Origin: Acanthamoeba sp. SK_2022b
Lineage: Eukaryota > Discosea > Longamoebia > Acanthamoebidae
Assembly: GCA_027943245.1 (NCBI GenBank)
Contig: JANDJZ010000011.1
Span: 1 to 64,000, forward strand
Reading direction: 5' to 3'
DNA length: 64,000 bases
The position numbers and the translations under genes are program-made. How positions within the stretch are numbered: position 1 is the first letter of the stretch; the number at the start of each line of letters is the position of its first letter. Positions 54,400 to 64,000 of the stretch are shown here, piece by piece. Under the pieces are notes generated by a model that ran no database searches, was not told the origin of the DNA, and saw nothing but the letters and a program-made list of their open reading frames with translations.

Positions 54400-55085
54400 G
54401 TGTGGTTTGGTTTTATGGTTTGGGCACCAAAGAGTCTCAATGGTCTCAAGCAGGCGCCCTACATCTGGAACACGGAGATTGACCCTCATCTTTTTGCACA
54501 CAGCTTTGACATGCTCAAGGCCAATCCATGTATCTGCATCAAGCGCCAGCAAGAGCACGTTGCCATCATTGGTCTCTACATTGATGACTGCACCATTGCC
54601 TCTCATGGCTCTCCTCTACAAGAGGTCATCGATACTCTCAAGAGTGGCTTCAACATGCAGGACACCTCCATGCTTGGCATGGAGATTCTACACGACTGCC
54701 CACATTGCTGGATCTACCTCCATCAATAAGGCAAGATTGACAAGAATTGCCATATTGATTCCACACCTTCAATCTCTTTTGCTGCTAATCACAACACTCC
54801 AGGGAGTCCAAGCTCCAACTTGTGAAAGGCACTCCTGAGGACAAGGCCTCCAACGCACCCTACTGGCGAGCCAGCAGGATGCTGACATCTCGTTTGGTGT
54901 CAACTATCAAGCGCGCTTCACAACTTCAAGGACACCCACTGGACAGCCGTCCAGCATATCATTAAGTACCTCAGGTAATTGTGAACTCGCCATCATCTAC
55001 GATGGATGACTCTGCGACCCGACTCGACTCCACTCACTGACTCTGATGGTCTACTGCAACACTGACTTTGCTAGCGACTTGTGAC
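54400..55085 (+). mobile_element. Copia-type LTR retrotransposon relic (reverse transcriptase/RNase H)
   Basis: Plus strand reads SLNGLKQAPYIWNTEI, matching the KSLYGLKQAPRxW motif, then VAIIGLYIDDCTIAS with the YxDD catalytic box (54560-54605), and FNMQDTSMLGMEI (the DxGxxxxFLGxEI-like block). After frame changes come WTAVQHIIKYLR (54940-54975) and YCNTDFASD (55052-55080), both typical of the Copia RNase H junction. No LTRs, integrase or gag are visible, so it is a 5'-truncated, frameshifted fragment. Confidence 0.8.
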
Positions 55086-55400
55086 CGCCAAGCACACTTC
55101 GTTCGCGTGATTGGGCTTATCGTGTCCGGTCCTGCTGACTGGACCGAGCCGTTACACTCGTAGAGAGTTCCCGACAACGGCAGCACGAGTCGTCCATCCT
55201 GTACGGGCTGCGACCTGAAGCCACAACGCGGTCTCTCTTACCCAAGATGCTCCACCCTTTCTCCTGTTCCAAAACAAAGGCATAGGCGGACGAATGACGG
55301 ACCAGTCTGCCCATGCGGCAACGACTTGGGAAGGTGACGAAACGCATGGTATTGAACAAACATACAGAAAGAAACAAAACCTTGACCGACTGGGGATGGT
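55086..55400. other. Boundary between repeat zone and gene-dense zone
   Basis: About 315 bp with no gene, holding the 3' flank of the helicase gene. Nothing recognisable. Confidence 0.4.
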
Positions 55401-56378
55401 TCAGTCGCGGAAGAGGAGGCGAAGCTCCTCAATTCGGATCTGGCGGAGCTCCTTGTTACGCATCATGACGCCCTGGGCCAGCTGCTTCTTCTTCTGCTGC
55501 AGCTCGAGGATGCGCTCCTCGATAGTGTCTTTCACGACGAACCGGGTCACCACCACGGGCCGCACCTGGCCCAGCCGGTGGACGCGGTCGATGGCCTGGT
55601 CCTCCGTGGCCGGGTTCCACCACGGGTCGAGCAGGAAGACGTGCGACGCCGTCGTCAAGTTGAGGCCCAGACCGCCGGCCTTCATCGATACCAGGAACAC
55701 GTTCACTCCCGGGTCGGTGCGGAACGTGCGGATGTGGTTCTCGCGGTGGGCCTGCGGCATGCTGCCGTCCAATCGCACGAAGCGGATGCCGGCCTCCTGT
55801 AAGGGAATCTCCACCAGGTCCAACTGCAGGTTCCAAACTAAGGGGTCAGCCACTGCCACCGCACCGGAGCGCGGAAGGGAGGGGCGAGTGGGGGGGGAGA
55901 GAGAGAGAGAGACGAACCATGGAAGTCCACTGGGAGAACACAATGGACTTGATGGTGGGATCTCGAGCGAGGAGGTCGCACAGGGACTGCATCAGGGCGT
56001 CGATCTTGGTGGAGCTCTTCCACTTGGCGGCGAGCGCGGCCTTGTGGTTGATGCCATCAATGGAGGCCGCAGGGTCGGCCGGCATGTTGTCCTTGTCGGG
56101 CTTGGGGAGCGGGATGAGGTCGTTGGGGAGGACCTGTTGGTTGCAGGTCGGGCAGCACGAGGTCCCGGGCGAGGCGAGGAGATGGCGGAGAATGCAGGCC
56201 TTGCAGAAGACGTGCGCGCACGGCGTGAGAGCGGGCTCGTCCACCGGCTCGAGGCAGATCACGCACTCCTCGTCCGCCCATCGCGTGAGTAGTTCTCGCA
56301 GCGGCGGCGGCGGTGCCACAGCGTGTCCCGCGCGTAGTTCGGCCAAATAGCGCATCATCAACTGTCATTATGTGTCAT

Positions 56379-56432
<54 letters not shown>

Positions 56433-59350
56433 GTGTTAGAAAGACATGCGAGCTAGATGAATGGGCCTCGTTGAGAGCGGTTAGGACGCACCTGAGGAGC
56501 CTCGGCGGAAGAGGCGGCGGGCTGGCGGGCGTGAAGGACGAGGTAGGGGTGGTTGCAGGCCTGTCGAAGGCGCAACAGGAGCTCCAAAATGTGGGCGTAG
56601 TTCTTGAGCACCGACCCCGCCTGAATGAAGGCGTTGAACTTGGTCTTCGATTGAGACCACAGACTGGACAACACACAACGAATGCGTGAGTCCCCATAGA
56701 GGCACAGTGGAGTGATGGAAGGAGAGGAGCGTACGCTTGGTAAAAGTCGTGCTCTTCGTCTCTAAAGAGGTGTGGCCGCAATTTAATAATTCGTGGTGGA
56801 AGAGATACGATTGGTACGTTATTAATTCGTTGATCCTTCGTTCGTCTGCAGAGATGGCCCACCACACCACGCAAACGAGGAAATGCGCGTTATGAGTGAA
56901 GCGCGCGCTGGCACTGGGCGAATGGAAGGTACGTACCGAAGAAGTATAGTTTCAAGAATAGATTGAAGTAGCACAAATCCATTTTCATCTCTGTTTCGAA
57001 TAGGCTTCATGATGTGCTGATTCCAGGCATTATATTCTCCATAAGGTTCCTGTGATGTCATCAAATGGGGGGGTTAGTGAGCTCAGGCGCATCTTGGTGG
57101 GTTGTTTGATAACAAGGTGGAAGTGAACTGTTGGAGGGAGTACGTACTAGGCGCAGGAAATGAAGAAGGGAGTATAGATCATCTAGCTTATTCTGAATGG
57201 GCGTGCCAGTGACTGCCCATCTACGCTGCGCCTTGAGTGCGAAGGCGGCCTTGGCCGTGCGCGTTGAGCGATCCTTAATCGTATGGGCCTCGTCCAAAAT
57301 GACTCGATACCAAGGCACCTGTATCAGGGCGGCACCTTGCGGATCGCTCTTCCGCTGCTGCCGTTTGGCTTTGGCCTCTGCAACACAATCCCGACGCCAT
57401 AACACAGGATCAGCTGCTGCTGCTGCGATTCGACAAAGTCGGTTGGAGAGCTCCATACCGGCGATGGCCTCGGGTGAAGTTGATTTGCCCTTCTTCTCGC
57501 TGGGCAGCTCGGCCGCGAGGGTGGAATAGGTGGTGATGACCACGTCGTGCTTGGCCAGGAACGCGGGATCTCTCACTCTGTTGGCGCCATGATAGACGTA
57601 GATCGAGATATGCCCGCTTGCTACAACACCATAGCGTCGCGCAGCGCACATACACACAATAGAGACATGAGCCGCACGAACGCACGCGCACGCGAGGCCT
57701 GCTGAGGGCCGTACCCGTATGGGATCTGATTTCGTCGAGCCATTGGGTGAGGACGGAGAGCGGGCACACGACGAGATTGGTCTTGGCAAAGTCGGAGTGC
57801 GGGTCGCGCTGGCAGTTGGTGAGGATGAGGGAGAGGACTTCGATGGTCTTGCCCATGCCCATCTGGTCGGCCAGGATGCCGCCACGCACGGACACCTTGG
57901 ACGAGTCGGCGGGCTTGATGGGCTCGCGCTGAACGGGGAACTCCCACGTGGTGACCTTGGTCGAGTCGTTGTAGTAGTACTTGCGCCCGGTGCTGGTCGT
58001 GTACTCCTTCCACTCGGCGGGCAGTACGCGTCGGGCGCTCTCGTGGAGCTCCTGGATCTCGGTCGTCGAGCGCTCGCGGGCCACCATCCAGCCCAGAGCC
58101 TGCTTTTGGTAGGACCGCAGAGTGAGCATGAGCGCGGGCGAGGGCTCCATCTCGGCGATCTCCGCGTGCTGGCCGTTGAGTCCACCGAGCAGCTGCTGCA
58201 GCTCGTTGGCCGTCGGCTCCCCCGCCGGGTTGCCAAACTCGCTATCGAGGAATCGGTTGCCCTCGCCCGTGCGCGCCCGCTTATTGACGGCCTGCGGCAG
58301 CATCGGGCACGACACGGCGAGCTCGCGCTTCTTGGGCAGTTGGCCCATGGCGCCGCCGCCGATTATGCCGCTGATGCCGCCCACGCTGCCATTCAGGCCG
58401 ATGCCTCCGCTACTGACGTACGAGCCATTCACCGATCCCGAGTGGGCGAGGCCGCCACGCAATGCGAAGGGGGACGAGAGCGGCGCGATGGAGGAGGACG
58501 ATGATGAGAGCATTGAAGACGACGACGAAGTGAGCGCATCGTTGAGGACAGCGTTGGGGAGGAGATCGATGAGGTCCCGGCCGAGGGCCACGGCGAGGTG
58601 CTGGAGCGCGCCGCGCTCGATGGGCTCGAGGAGCAGGGGATCGGAAAAGGAGGTGGCAAAGGACGAGGAGGAGGAGGAGGAGGAGGGAACGAGGCGGAAG
58701 TAGAATTTGACCACGACGGCGAGGCCGTTGTCGAGGTCATTGGGCAGGTGGGCAGAGACCTTGACTCGGGGCAGATCGAGCAGTGGCGCGATCCACGCGG
58801 CGACGGGACGCGGGAGAGTGCCGATGGTGCGTCCAGTATCGGTGCACACCTCGACGCCGAGCGGGTTGAGGGTACGCACGGGCCGCAGCAGGACGTCATC
58901 ACCAGGGATGAGCTTGGGGCCGGCGTGCAGGTGGCTGTCGGCCACGTCGAAGGTGAGAGAGCCCAGGTAACGCTGTCGAGTCTCGTCCTCCTCCTCAGAG
59001 GCCTGCCCGCCCTCTATCATCATGTCGCCCTCACTCACGCCCTGCAGCGTGTGGAGCCAGGCACTCAGATCGTCGGTGGTCCCGCTCTGACCGCCCTTCT
59101 GTGCCCAGTTGCTGTTAAGCCTATTGGCAAGATCGGTGATAAACTGCAGATCGGCCTGACCCATATCGCCCCCCTGCCCGTCCATGCTCCCTTCGCCCAG
59201 GCCCATATCCACCCCTGACAAGCTCTCGATGAGCTGAGAGGCCTGGGCAAAGTTCTGCTCATCCAGAAGATTCTCTGGATCGAACGAAAATCCCATAAGT
59301 CCCTCGGTTCCCTCGGTCTTAATTCCAGTCGTGTTGGCGTGCGAGTTCAT
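55401..59350 (-). CDS. Rad5/HLTF-type SNF2 helicase with HIRAN, WW and RING domains
   Basis: Seven exons (57715-59350, 57148-57620, 56937-57049, 56735-56845, 56492-56663, 55918-56361, 55401-55823) give 1123 residues. Introns are 71-130 bp; one holds a (GT)n tract. The start follows TATA-poor sequence; an in-frame ATG at 59467 would add 39 residues but lies in a probable 5' UTR. Domains: HIRAN-like at about 125-220 (YLGSLTF ... [15 protein letters not shown]); helicase motif Q/I region ([13 protein letters not shown], then [13 protein letters not shown]); DEAH box ([10 protein letters not shown]) and TGTPIQN; RING C3HC4 at about 868-908 (CVICLEPV ... CAHVFCKAC ... CCPTC); C-terminal helicase motifs ([31 protein letters not shown]). 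This order matches Rad5/HLTF, which remodel stalled forks and ubiquitinate PCNA. A WW domain (about 443-475; [19 protein letters not shown], then TTWEFP) sits between motif Q and the Walker loop, unusual for the family. Confidence 0.92.
56362..56491 (-). repeat. Intron of the helicase gene with (GT)n microsatellite
   Basis: About 52 bp of GT at 56379-56431, inside the intron that directly precedes the RING exon. Frame is kept across it. Confidence 0.9.
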
Positions 59351-59635
59351 GATTGTGTAGTGCGATGTTCGAAGATGTAGCGAGATGTTGAGATGGAGGA
59401 AGATGGCGTGTGTGGTGGCAGGTGGCGTGTGAGTTGTCTGCTGATATTTGCGTAAGCAATTGGGCACGAAGTTCGTAGAGAATGTCGAGTAACGATTTCA
59501 ATCAATCCAACGAACCCTCCCTTCCCTCCCCCTCACTTTGCAGCCCTTACAAGAAAAAGACGAGAACTGCTTCCTGGCAATTTCCCGCATTTCGTCTGGC
59601 GCCAAAATGCGCAAGGGGAAAAATCAAGTTGGAAA
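59351..59635. promoter_or_regulatory. Divergent promoter region, helicase and dehyd­rogenase
   Basis: 285 bp between two start codons facing away from each other, so it must include both promoters and 5' UTRs. GGCGCCAAAATGCGC at about 59599-59613 resembles an E2F-type site (inference, not tested). Confidence 0.35.
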
Positions 59636-61271
59636 ATGCAGGACGAGGGGGGCAAGAGGGTGGCTGGCCGGGTGTGTCTTGTGACGGGTGCCAATGCTGG
59701 CATCGGTTACCACACAGCCCTGCGCCTTGCCGCTCTTGGCGCTCACGTGATCTGCGGTAAACGTTAAACCGCAAGTATAAAGATCTTTTTCTTTCTTCCG
59801 CCCTAAAATAATAATTTAAAAAAAATACATAAATCAAATCTGGCAGGTTGCCGTTCGAAAGCCCGAGGTGAGGAAGCAGTGGCGCGGATCAAGCAGGAGT
59901 CAGGCAGCGACCACGTCGAGCTGGGCGTGATGGACCTGTCAAGCCTCGAGTCCATTCAGAGCTTCGCCGAGGGCTACGTGCGCTCTGGGCGGCCTCTGCA
60001 CGTGCTCGTCCTCAATGCCGGCGTCATGCCCATGCTCCCGCAGGCCCGCACCACAACGCCCGACGGCTTCGAACTGTATTTTTGATCCCACCACTCGCCG
60101 ACAAGTGTTGGGCGATCTGACTGTTTTGCGGCGCGCAGCTGCTTCGGTACGAATTACGTGGGCCACGTCGTGCTCACTCTGTTGCTCCTCCCGGCCCTCA
60201 AGCGCGAGACGCCTTCCCGCGTGATCGCGGTGTCTTCCATCACGCACACGCTAGGTAAGCAGGCTTCCATTCATACTGCGCCGCCGACATACATGGCACT
60301 GAGTTAGCATCAACTGCAGGCCAGATGTTCATGGACGACCTGAACCTGGAAGCCAAATACACCCACGACCGGGCCTACACACAGTCCAAGTTTGCCATCG
60401 TGCTCTTTGGTACTGGCCACAGTGTCCTTTTGGTGATCACAGGAACATCCTATTCATTTCTAATCGCACACCAGCCAACGAGTTCACCCGTCGCTACAGC
60501 CACTTGGGCGTCTACGCCAACTCAGTGTGCCCCGGGTAGCTCCATTTATTTCTATTTATTTGATATTTTATTTAATAATCTGGTGGTGGGCCTGTGGTCG
60601 ACAGGATCGTGGCGTCAGACATTCTCAAGGACAAGCCCTGGTGGTTGCGCATCCCTGGCAAAGCAGTCATGCGAGCCATTGGCAAGAGCCCTTCACAAGG
60701 TCTCGTCGCCCTCTTCTTGATCGCCGGATCAGTTTAGTGAAAGACGCGGCAGCTAACCCCGTCGATGACTGCAGGCGCCGACACGAGCGTGTTTGTGGCC
60801 ACCTCGCCGGACTTGGAAAAGAAAGGCGGTCTGTTCTTCGAGCACGGCAAGCTCTCTGAGGCCCATCCGTCCACGGACAACGAGGAGCTCGCCAAGGAGT
60901 TGTGGGAGGAAACCCTACGAATGCTTTCCGAGCGCAAGCTTCAGCTGAGTGCGTACCTCCGGACGCATTGGTATCATTACTTTTGTTGTGACAATTTAGG
61001 TCGTGTCGCACAACCAGGCGAAGCCAGGCGCGACGCTGCTGTTGTGACTCAGCGCAAACCGGCGGGCCGTGTACTCGCCCCCAGACAGGCCAAACACTGG
61101 ATCGTGTATTTCCTGAGAATCTACGGCGCCGGTACCCTGCCTCCGGGTTCCTTCCTTCTCCCTTCATCCTGACCTGACGAACCTTCTTCTCCTTGGGCAG
61201 TGTATGTGATCGTGCTGGTGGCCGTGTTGTTGGTAGTGCTGCTCGGCCTCTTCGTAAGAGGGCAGTATTAG
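59636..61271 (+). CDS. Short-chain dehydrogenase/reductase with C-terminal membrane anchor
   Basis: Eight exons (59636-59756, 59847-60075, 60139-60254, 60320-60409, 60475-60535, 60605-60699, 60775-60948, 61201-61271) give 318 residues. Family signatures: cofactor-binding TGANAGIG near the start, NAG in VLVLNAGVMP, the Ser in VIAVSSITHT, and catalytic YxxxK in AYTQSKFAI; LGVYANSVCPG follows as usual. The order and the LWEETLRMLSER region resemble retinol-dehydrogenase/WWOX-type NAD(P)H-dependent reductases; the substrate is unknown. The last exon encodes VYVIVLVAVLLVVLLGLF, a single membrane segment with a short tail, so the enzyme is probably tail-anchored with its catalytic domain in the cytosol. 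The last intron (60949-61200) is long for this gene and may hide one more small exon (about 61008-61080). Confidence 0.85.
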
Positions 61272-61430
61272 CAAATCCCCTCGAATTTCACGGCACGCGA
61301 ACGGAAAATGATAGGCGCCTGGGCCAATGGGCTGTGCGGAGGCGGGAGACCAGAAAAGCGGACAAGCCAAAACAGACGTGAAAAGATCTCTGATTTTGCC
61401 AAGCCCGTACTTGAGCCAATACATAAAAAG

Positions 61431-61756
61431 ATGTCCAGCGCCCTCCACTCCGCCAGGCCCCTTGCCAACAACGTCATCAAGCGCAGCACTGAGAAGCTGT
61501 ACGGCAAGCAGGCTCTCATCGGCCGTGAAGTACGTTAATTAATTGGAAGTATCAAATGTCCGAACGGGAAATCACTTACTCTCCCCCCCCCCCCTTCATT
61601 TTGTCTCCGCAGGCCCAGCACCGCGTAATCTTCCTTAGGACCGGTCAGGACAAGTTCTTCTACGGTCTCGCCACTTCGGTCGCTGGTGCTGGTGTTGCTA
61701 GCTTGCTCTTCGGTGCCACCCGCCTCGCTACTGGTAACGGCAAGAAGGACGAGTAA
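61431..61756 (+). CDS. Small single-pass membrane protein, probably mitochondrial
   Basis: Two exons, 61431-61529 and 61613-61756, give 80 residues. The N-terminus is rich in Arg, Ser and Ala without acidic residues (SALHSARPLANNVIKRS), like a mitochondrial presequence. One Gly/Ala-rich membrane segment (FYGLATSVAGAGVASLLFGA) and a Lys-rich tail follow. Size and layout recall small respiratory-chain or ATP-synthase subunits (COX7A-like), but I do not recognise the family. The polypyrimidine tract before the acceptor contains a run of about 12 C. It lies 159 bp downstream of the dehydrogenase, same strand, and converges with SDE2. Confidence 0.75.
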
Positions 61757-61857
61757 ATCGCCTTTCCATCTTCTGTCCATTCAGTGTTCTCTTTTCACAA
61801 TACACCTCATTACTCTTCACATCGCCACCTTTATTGGCTGATATTGCGAGGCTTCAT

Positions 61858-62788
61858 TTAGCCGAGAATCCAGGCAGGGGGCGGGGGCAGGGCAGCTGCC
61901 TTGCCACATGTGGTTGTTGAAGTTTCCAGCGAATCGTCATCCTTCTTCGCTTTCTTGGGTATGTGCCGTGCTTTGCTGTTACCATCTTCGCCTTCGTCCT
62001 GTTTCTCTTCACTTCGCTCTCGCTTGGTACTTTTCGTTTCTTCCTTCTTCTCCTTGCCCTTCTCTTCCTTTTCCTCTTCCTCTTCTCCCTCATCGTCTTC
62101 GTCCTCTTCCTCAGAGTCTGAGTAGGCGAAGTCCCAAGAGGGCGCAGAAGGGGGTGGGGGCGGATTGGCCTGCCGATGCTCGCGAGCAGCGCGTGCCTCC
62201 TGAAGGCCCACTTGCAGAGAAGAAGTCACCTCCTCTTCGATGGTCTCGAGTGTGTGGTTGAAGGCCACCTCATCGAACTGCGACACCGCTTGCTTTTGCA
62301 CCGTGCGGGCGTGTCGCTCGCCGATCTTGGCTAGCTCACGCTCTTTCTCTTGTGCGTACCACTCCGCCAGGCGCTTTTCGTTGTTTACGTGGCGCAATCG
62401 GCGTCCGTTAAGGTCGCGGCAAGCATCAAAGTTGGTAGTCTGCAGCAGTGGTGGTCAGCATCAGATGAAGATATTGGGGGGGGGGGATGTGCGGCGCTAC
62501 CTTCTTCTGGCCAACTTTAGTGTTGCCACCCCTGAGCAGCGAACCGAAACCTCCCTTTCCTCCCACTACGCGAAGACCCACGCGGAGAGGAGGCAAGTCG
62601 CTCGCTTGTTCCTCTTTGAAATCGTATTCATCGGGCAGATACCTTCCATTACATGAGATGCGCAGCTCATCAATGGGCACACCTTCTCGAGCCTCGAACG
62701 CTTTCTTGACGAGGGCCAAGGAAACATGTGTTGTGGGGAACGAGAAGGATAGGAGACGTCCATCAATTGAAGAAACGAGGAGCTGCAT
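61858..62788 (-). CDS. SDE2: SDE2-like protein with N-terminal ubiquitin-like domain
   Basis: Two exons, 62501-62788 and 61858-62439, give 289 residues. The intron is 61 bp and contains a long G run. I chose the start at 62788 because SDE2 begins directly with its ubiquitin-like fold ([17 protein letters not shown]); an in-frame ATG at 62860 would add 24 residues. The cleavage signature [12 protein letters not shown] follows at residues 76-87; in SDE2 the chain is cut after the double Gly. Exon 2 opens with the conserved [20 protein letters not shown], then AEWYAQEK, a coiled helical region, a long acidic Asp/Glu and Lys/Glu tract, and a basic C-terminus. In yeast and animals processed SDE2 joins the spliceosome for some introns; in human cells it also limits PCNA-dependent damage signalling. 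The animal C-terminal SAP domain is not seen. Confidence 0.9.
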
Positions 62789-63011
62789 CTTGTCTCTCGG
62801 TTTGTTGTGCAAGCTTTTGCTTTTCTCCCTTTTCCCTTCTTTTTCGGTGCTTGTCGACACAATAAGAAACTTGTGACCGAGCGGCCGAGAAGCGCCAACA
62901 TGAAGAAGAGGACATAACTACAACGTCTTGAGACAATTAATGCGTGAGGGAAATCGGGGCTGCTTGCATGGCCAGAGGGAGGGGATGAACGCTCTTGGTC
63001 GTGCACATGCT
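62789..63011. promoter_or_regulatory. Spacer between SDE2 start and E2 gene end
   Basis: 223 bp, both genes on the minus strand. It must hold the E2 3' UTR and the SDE2 promoter. No distinct motif is seen. Confidence 0.3.
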
Positions 63012-63865
63012 TCACAGCATTTCCTGCGACCGGCGGACGCACTGCTGCACCCTCTTCTTGAAGCCGGCCTTGTCCTCTCGCCATTGTTTCTGTGAGCCGG
63101 CGTTAGGGCGATGTCAAGAGCAGCAGACAACATAGGGGCTCATGGGGAAGGGAAGGAAAAGGTGGTACCGCAGCTTCCAGGTTGGCCGGCGACTCGTCGT
63201 TGGGATCGGAAAGCATGGAGATAACGCTGATGAGAATGGTCTCCACCGTGTGGATGGGCGTCCACCGCTCGCTAGCCTTCTCGTAGCCATACTCATCATC
63301 GCCCTGTGCAATGAGAAAAGGTAAGTGAGAAGGCGGTTCATCTTTAGTCGCTGTTGCATAATAGCTTGCGTACCGGAGGGTGAAGGATCGAGATGCAGAC
63401 CTTACCGTCGGCGTACACTGTGTGCACGAGGTAGCACGGGGTTAAAAGTGACCAAGAACGGTGCCCCGGGACAGGCGTACCATTGGGGTGCCAGATGGGG
63501 GTGACAAACTTCATCACGGGGGGCAGATCAGGGTACTCGGGAGGGAACTCAAGAGTGCAGTTAAAGAAGCCACCCTCGCTGCACGAATGTGCAAGCCACA
63601 CCTTAGCGCCACTCTTAGGATTGAACGGGGGGGGGACATACTAGAGCGTGTCCGTGGGGCCCACAATCATGACCTCCCATTTCATAATGTTGTCATCTTC
63701 AAGACCAGCAGAAAAGCCCTCTACAGGATTTTTCTGGAGCTCTGCAATTGCAAATACATGCCAAAGACTCAACATTCGAGAAATTACGAAGAATGACAAG
63801 ATATGCAGATACCCACCCTTGAGTTGCTTGCGAAGAAGGAGGGCAGCACGCTTTCCATCAGCCAT
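63012..63865 (-). CDS. UBE2G2: UBE2G2-type ubiquitin-conjugating enzyme E2
   Basis: Six exons (63817-63865, 63642-63741, 63481-63578, 63374-63417, 63169-63303, 63012-63089) give 167 residues, close to the 165 of human UBE2G2. It reads [15 protein letters not shown], then [39 protein letters not shown], and the active-site Cys90 in [15 protein letters not shown]. The family's acidic loop follows ([14 protein letters not shown]). This loop marks the UBE2G/CDC34 class. UBE2G2 (yeast Ubc7) charges ubiquitin for ER-associated degradation with gp78/Hrd1-type ligases and builds Lys48 chains. Introns are small (42 to 75 bp) and one is flanked by a G run. No residue essential for E2 activity is missing. 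Confidence 0.93.
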
Positions 63866-64000
63866 AGTGTTACAGTGTGTAGGAATCGAGAAAATGGGAT
63901 GTGTGGGTGAGTAAGGTTCTTTCTTTTCTGTCACGCGTAGCAGCGAAAAGTTTTGTCACCGGGGTGTCGGCACTAAACGGGAGGCAACACCAAAGCTGTG
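63866..64000. promoter_or_regulatory. 5' flank of the E2 gene
   Basis: Upstream sequence of the UBE2G2-type gene up to the window edge; its promoter is presumably here. No motif is recognised. Confidence 0.3.

Noticed and set aside
54400..54840. Two overlapping frames at the Copia relic as an independent gene
   Set aside because: One frame carries QAPYIWN and LYIDD, diagnostic of Copia reverse transcriptase; the other is its shadow.
1..64000. CRISPR arrays, prophage, insertion-sequence integrons or bacterial defence islands
   Set aside because: The genes are intron-bearing and eukaryotic. The tandem repeats have no unique spacers of constant length, and no cas-like or phage-like proteins were seen.

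Overview
This is nuclear DNA from a unicellular eukaryote. The genes at both ends carry many very short GT-AG introns (about 37 to 130 bp, mostly 45 to 75). Exons keep frame across them, several introns have CTAAC/CTCAC-like branch sites, and there are no Shine-Dalgarno-led operons. Secreted lectin and cysteine-rich proteins, close head-to-head gene pairs and short introns would suit an amoebozoan such as an Acanthamoeba/Balamuthia-like amoeba. That placement is inference; no rRNA or marker gene here settles it.

The window has three zones. (1) 1-13.3 kb holds four secretory-pathway genes in two divergent pairs: a partial, at least 15-exon, cysteine-rich extracellular protein (minus) facing a papain-fold protein whose catalytic Cys is Ser (plus), and a GGGDTDT-repeat secreted protein (minus) facing a 1422-residue protein with five C-type-lectin-like domains (plus). 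A probable nuclear gene with a PWWP-like segment lies at 14.1-16.2 kb (minus).

(2) 17-55 kb is a repeat-rich desert. It holds two hAT transposase relics and a third hAT end, two IS630/Tc1-like relics, an unclassified transposon in two inverted copies, a Copia reverse-transcriptase relic, at least five copies of a terminal-inverted-repeat MITE, and a 670-bp TIR element whose empty site is elsewhere in the window. There is also a foldback MITE inside a 1.4-1.5 kb segmental duplication, a dispersed ~115-bp tandem repeat, and long CT-rich and CA/GT tracts. Fragments of ordinary host genes are scattered through this zone in several copies: the tRNA methyltransferase Trm5, an exon region of the 14-16 kb gene, RCC1-like pieces and a multi-spanning membrane protein. 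One Trm5 array is bracketed by an inverted repeat, which suggests gene-fragment capture (Pack-TIR-like) followed by segmental duplication.

(3) 55.4-63.9 kb is gene-dense and well preserved: a Rad5/HLTF-type SNF2 helicase with HIRAN, RING and an unusual embedded WW domain (minus), facing a membrane-anchored short-chain dehydrogenase (plus); then a small probable mitochondrial membrane protein (plus), SDE2 (minus) and a UBE2G2-type ubiquitin-conjugating enzyme (minus). Three of these five genes concern ubiquitin or ubiquitin-like signalling, and two belong to families linked elsewhere to replication-stress responses at PCNA.

Exon boundaries were placed by eye from splice signals and frame continuity. 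They are self-consistent (every CDS below sums to whole codons) but were not checked against transcripts.
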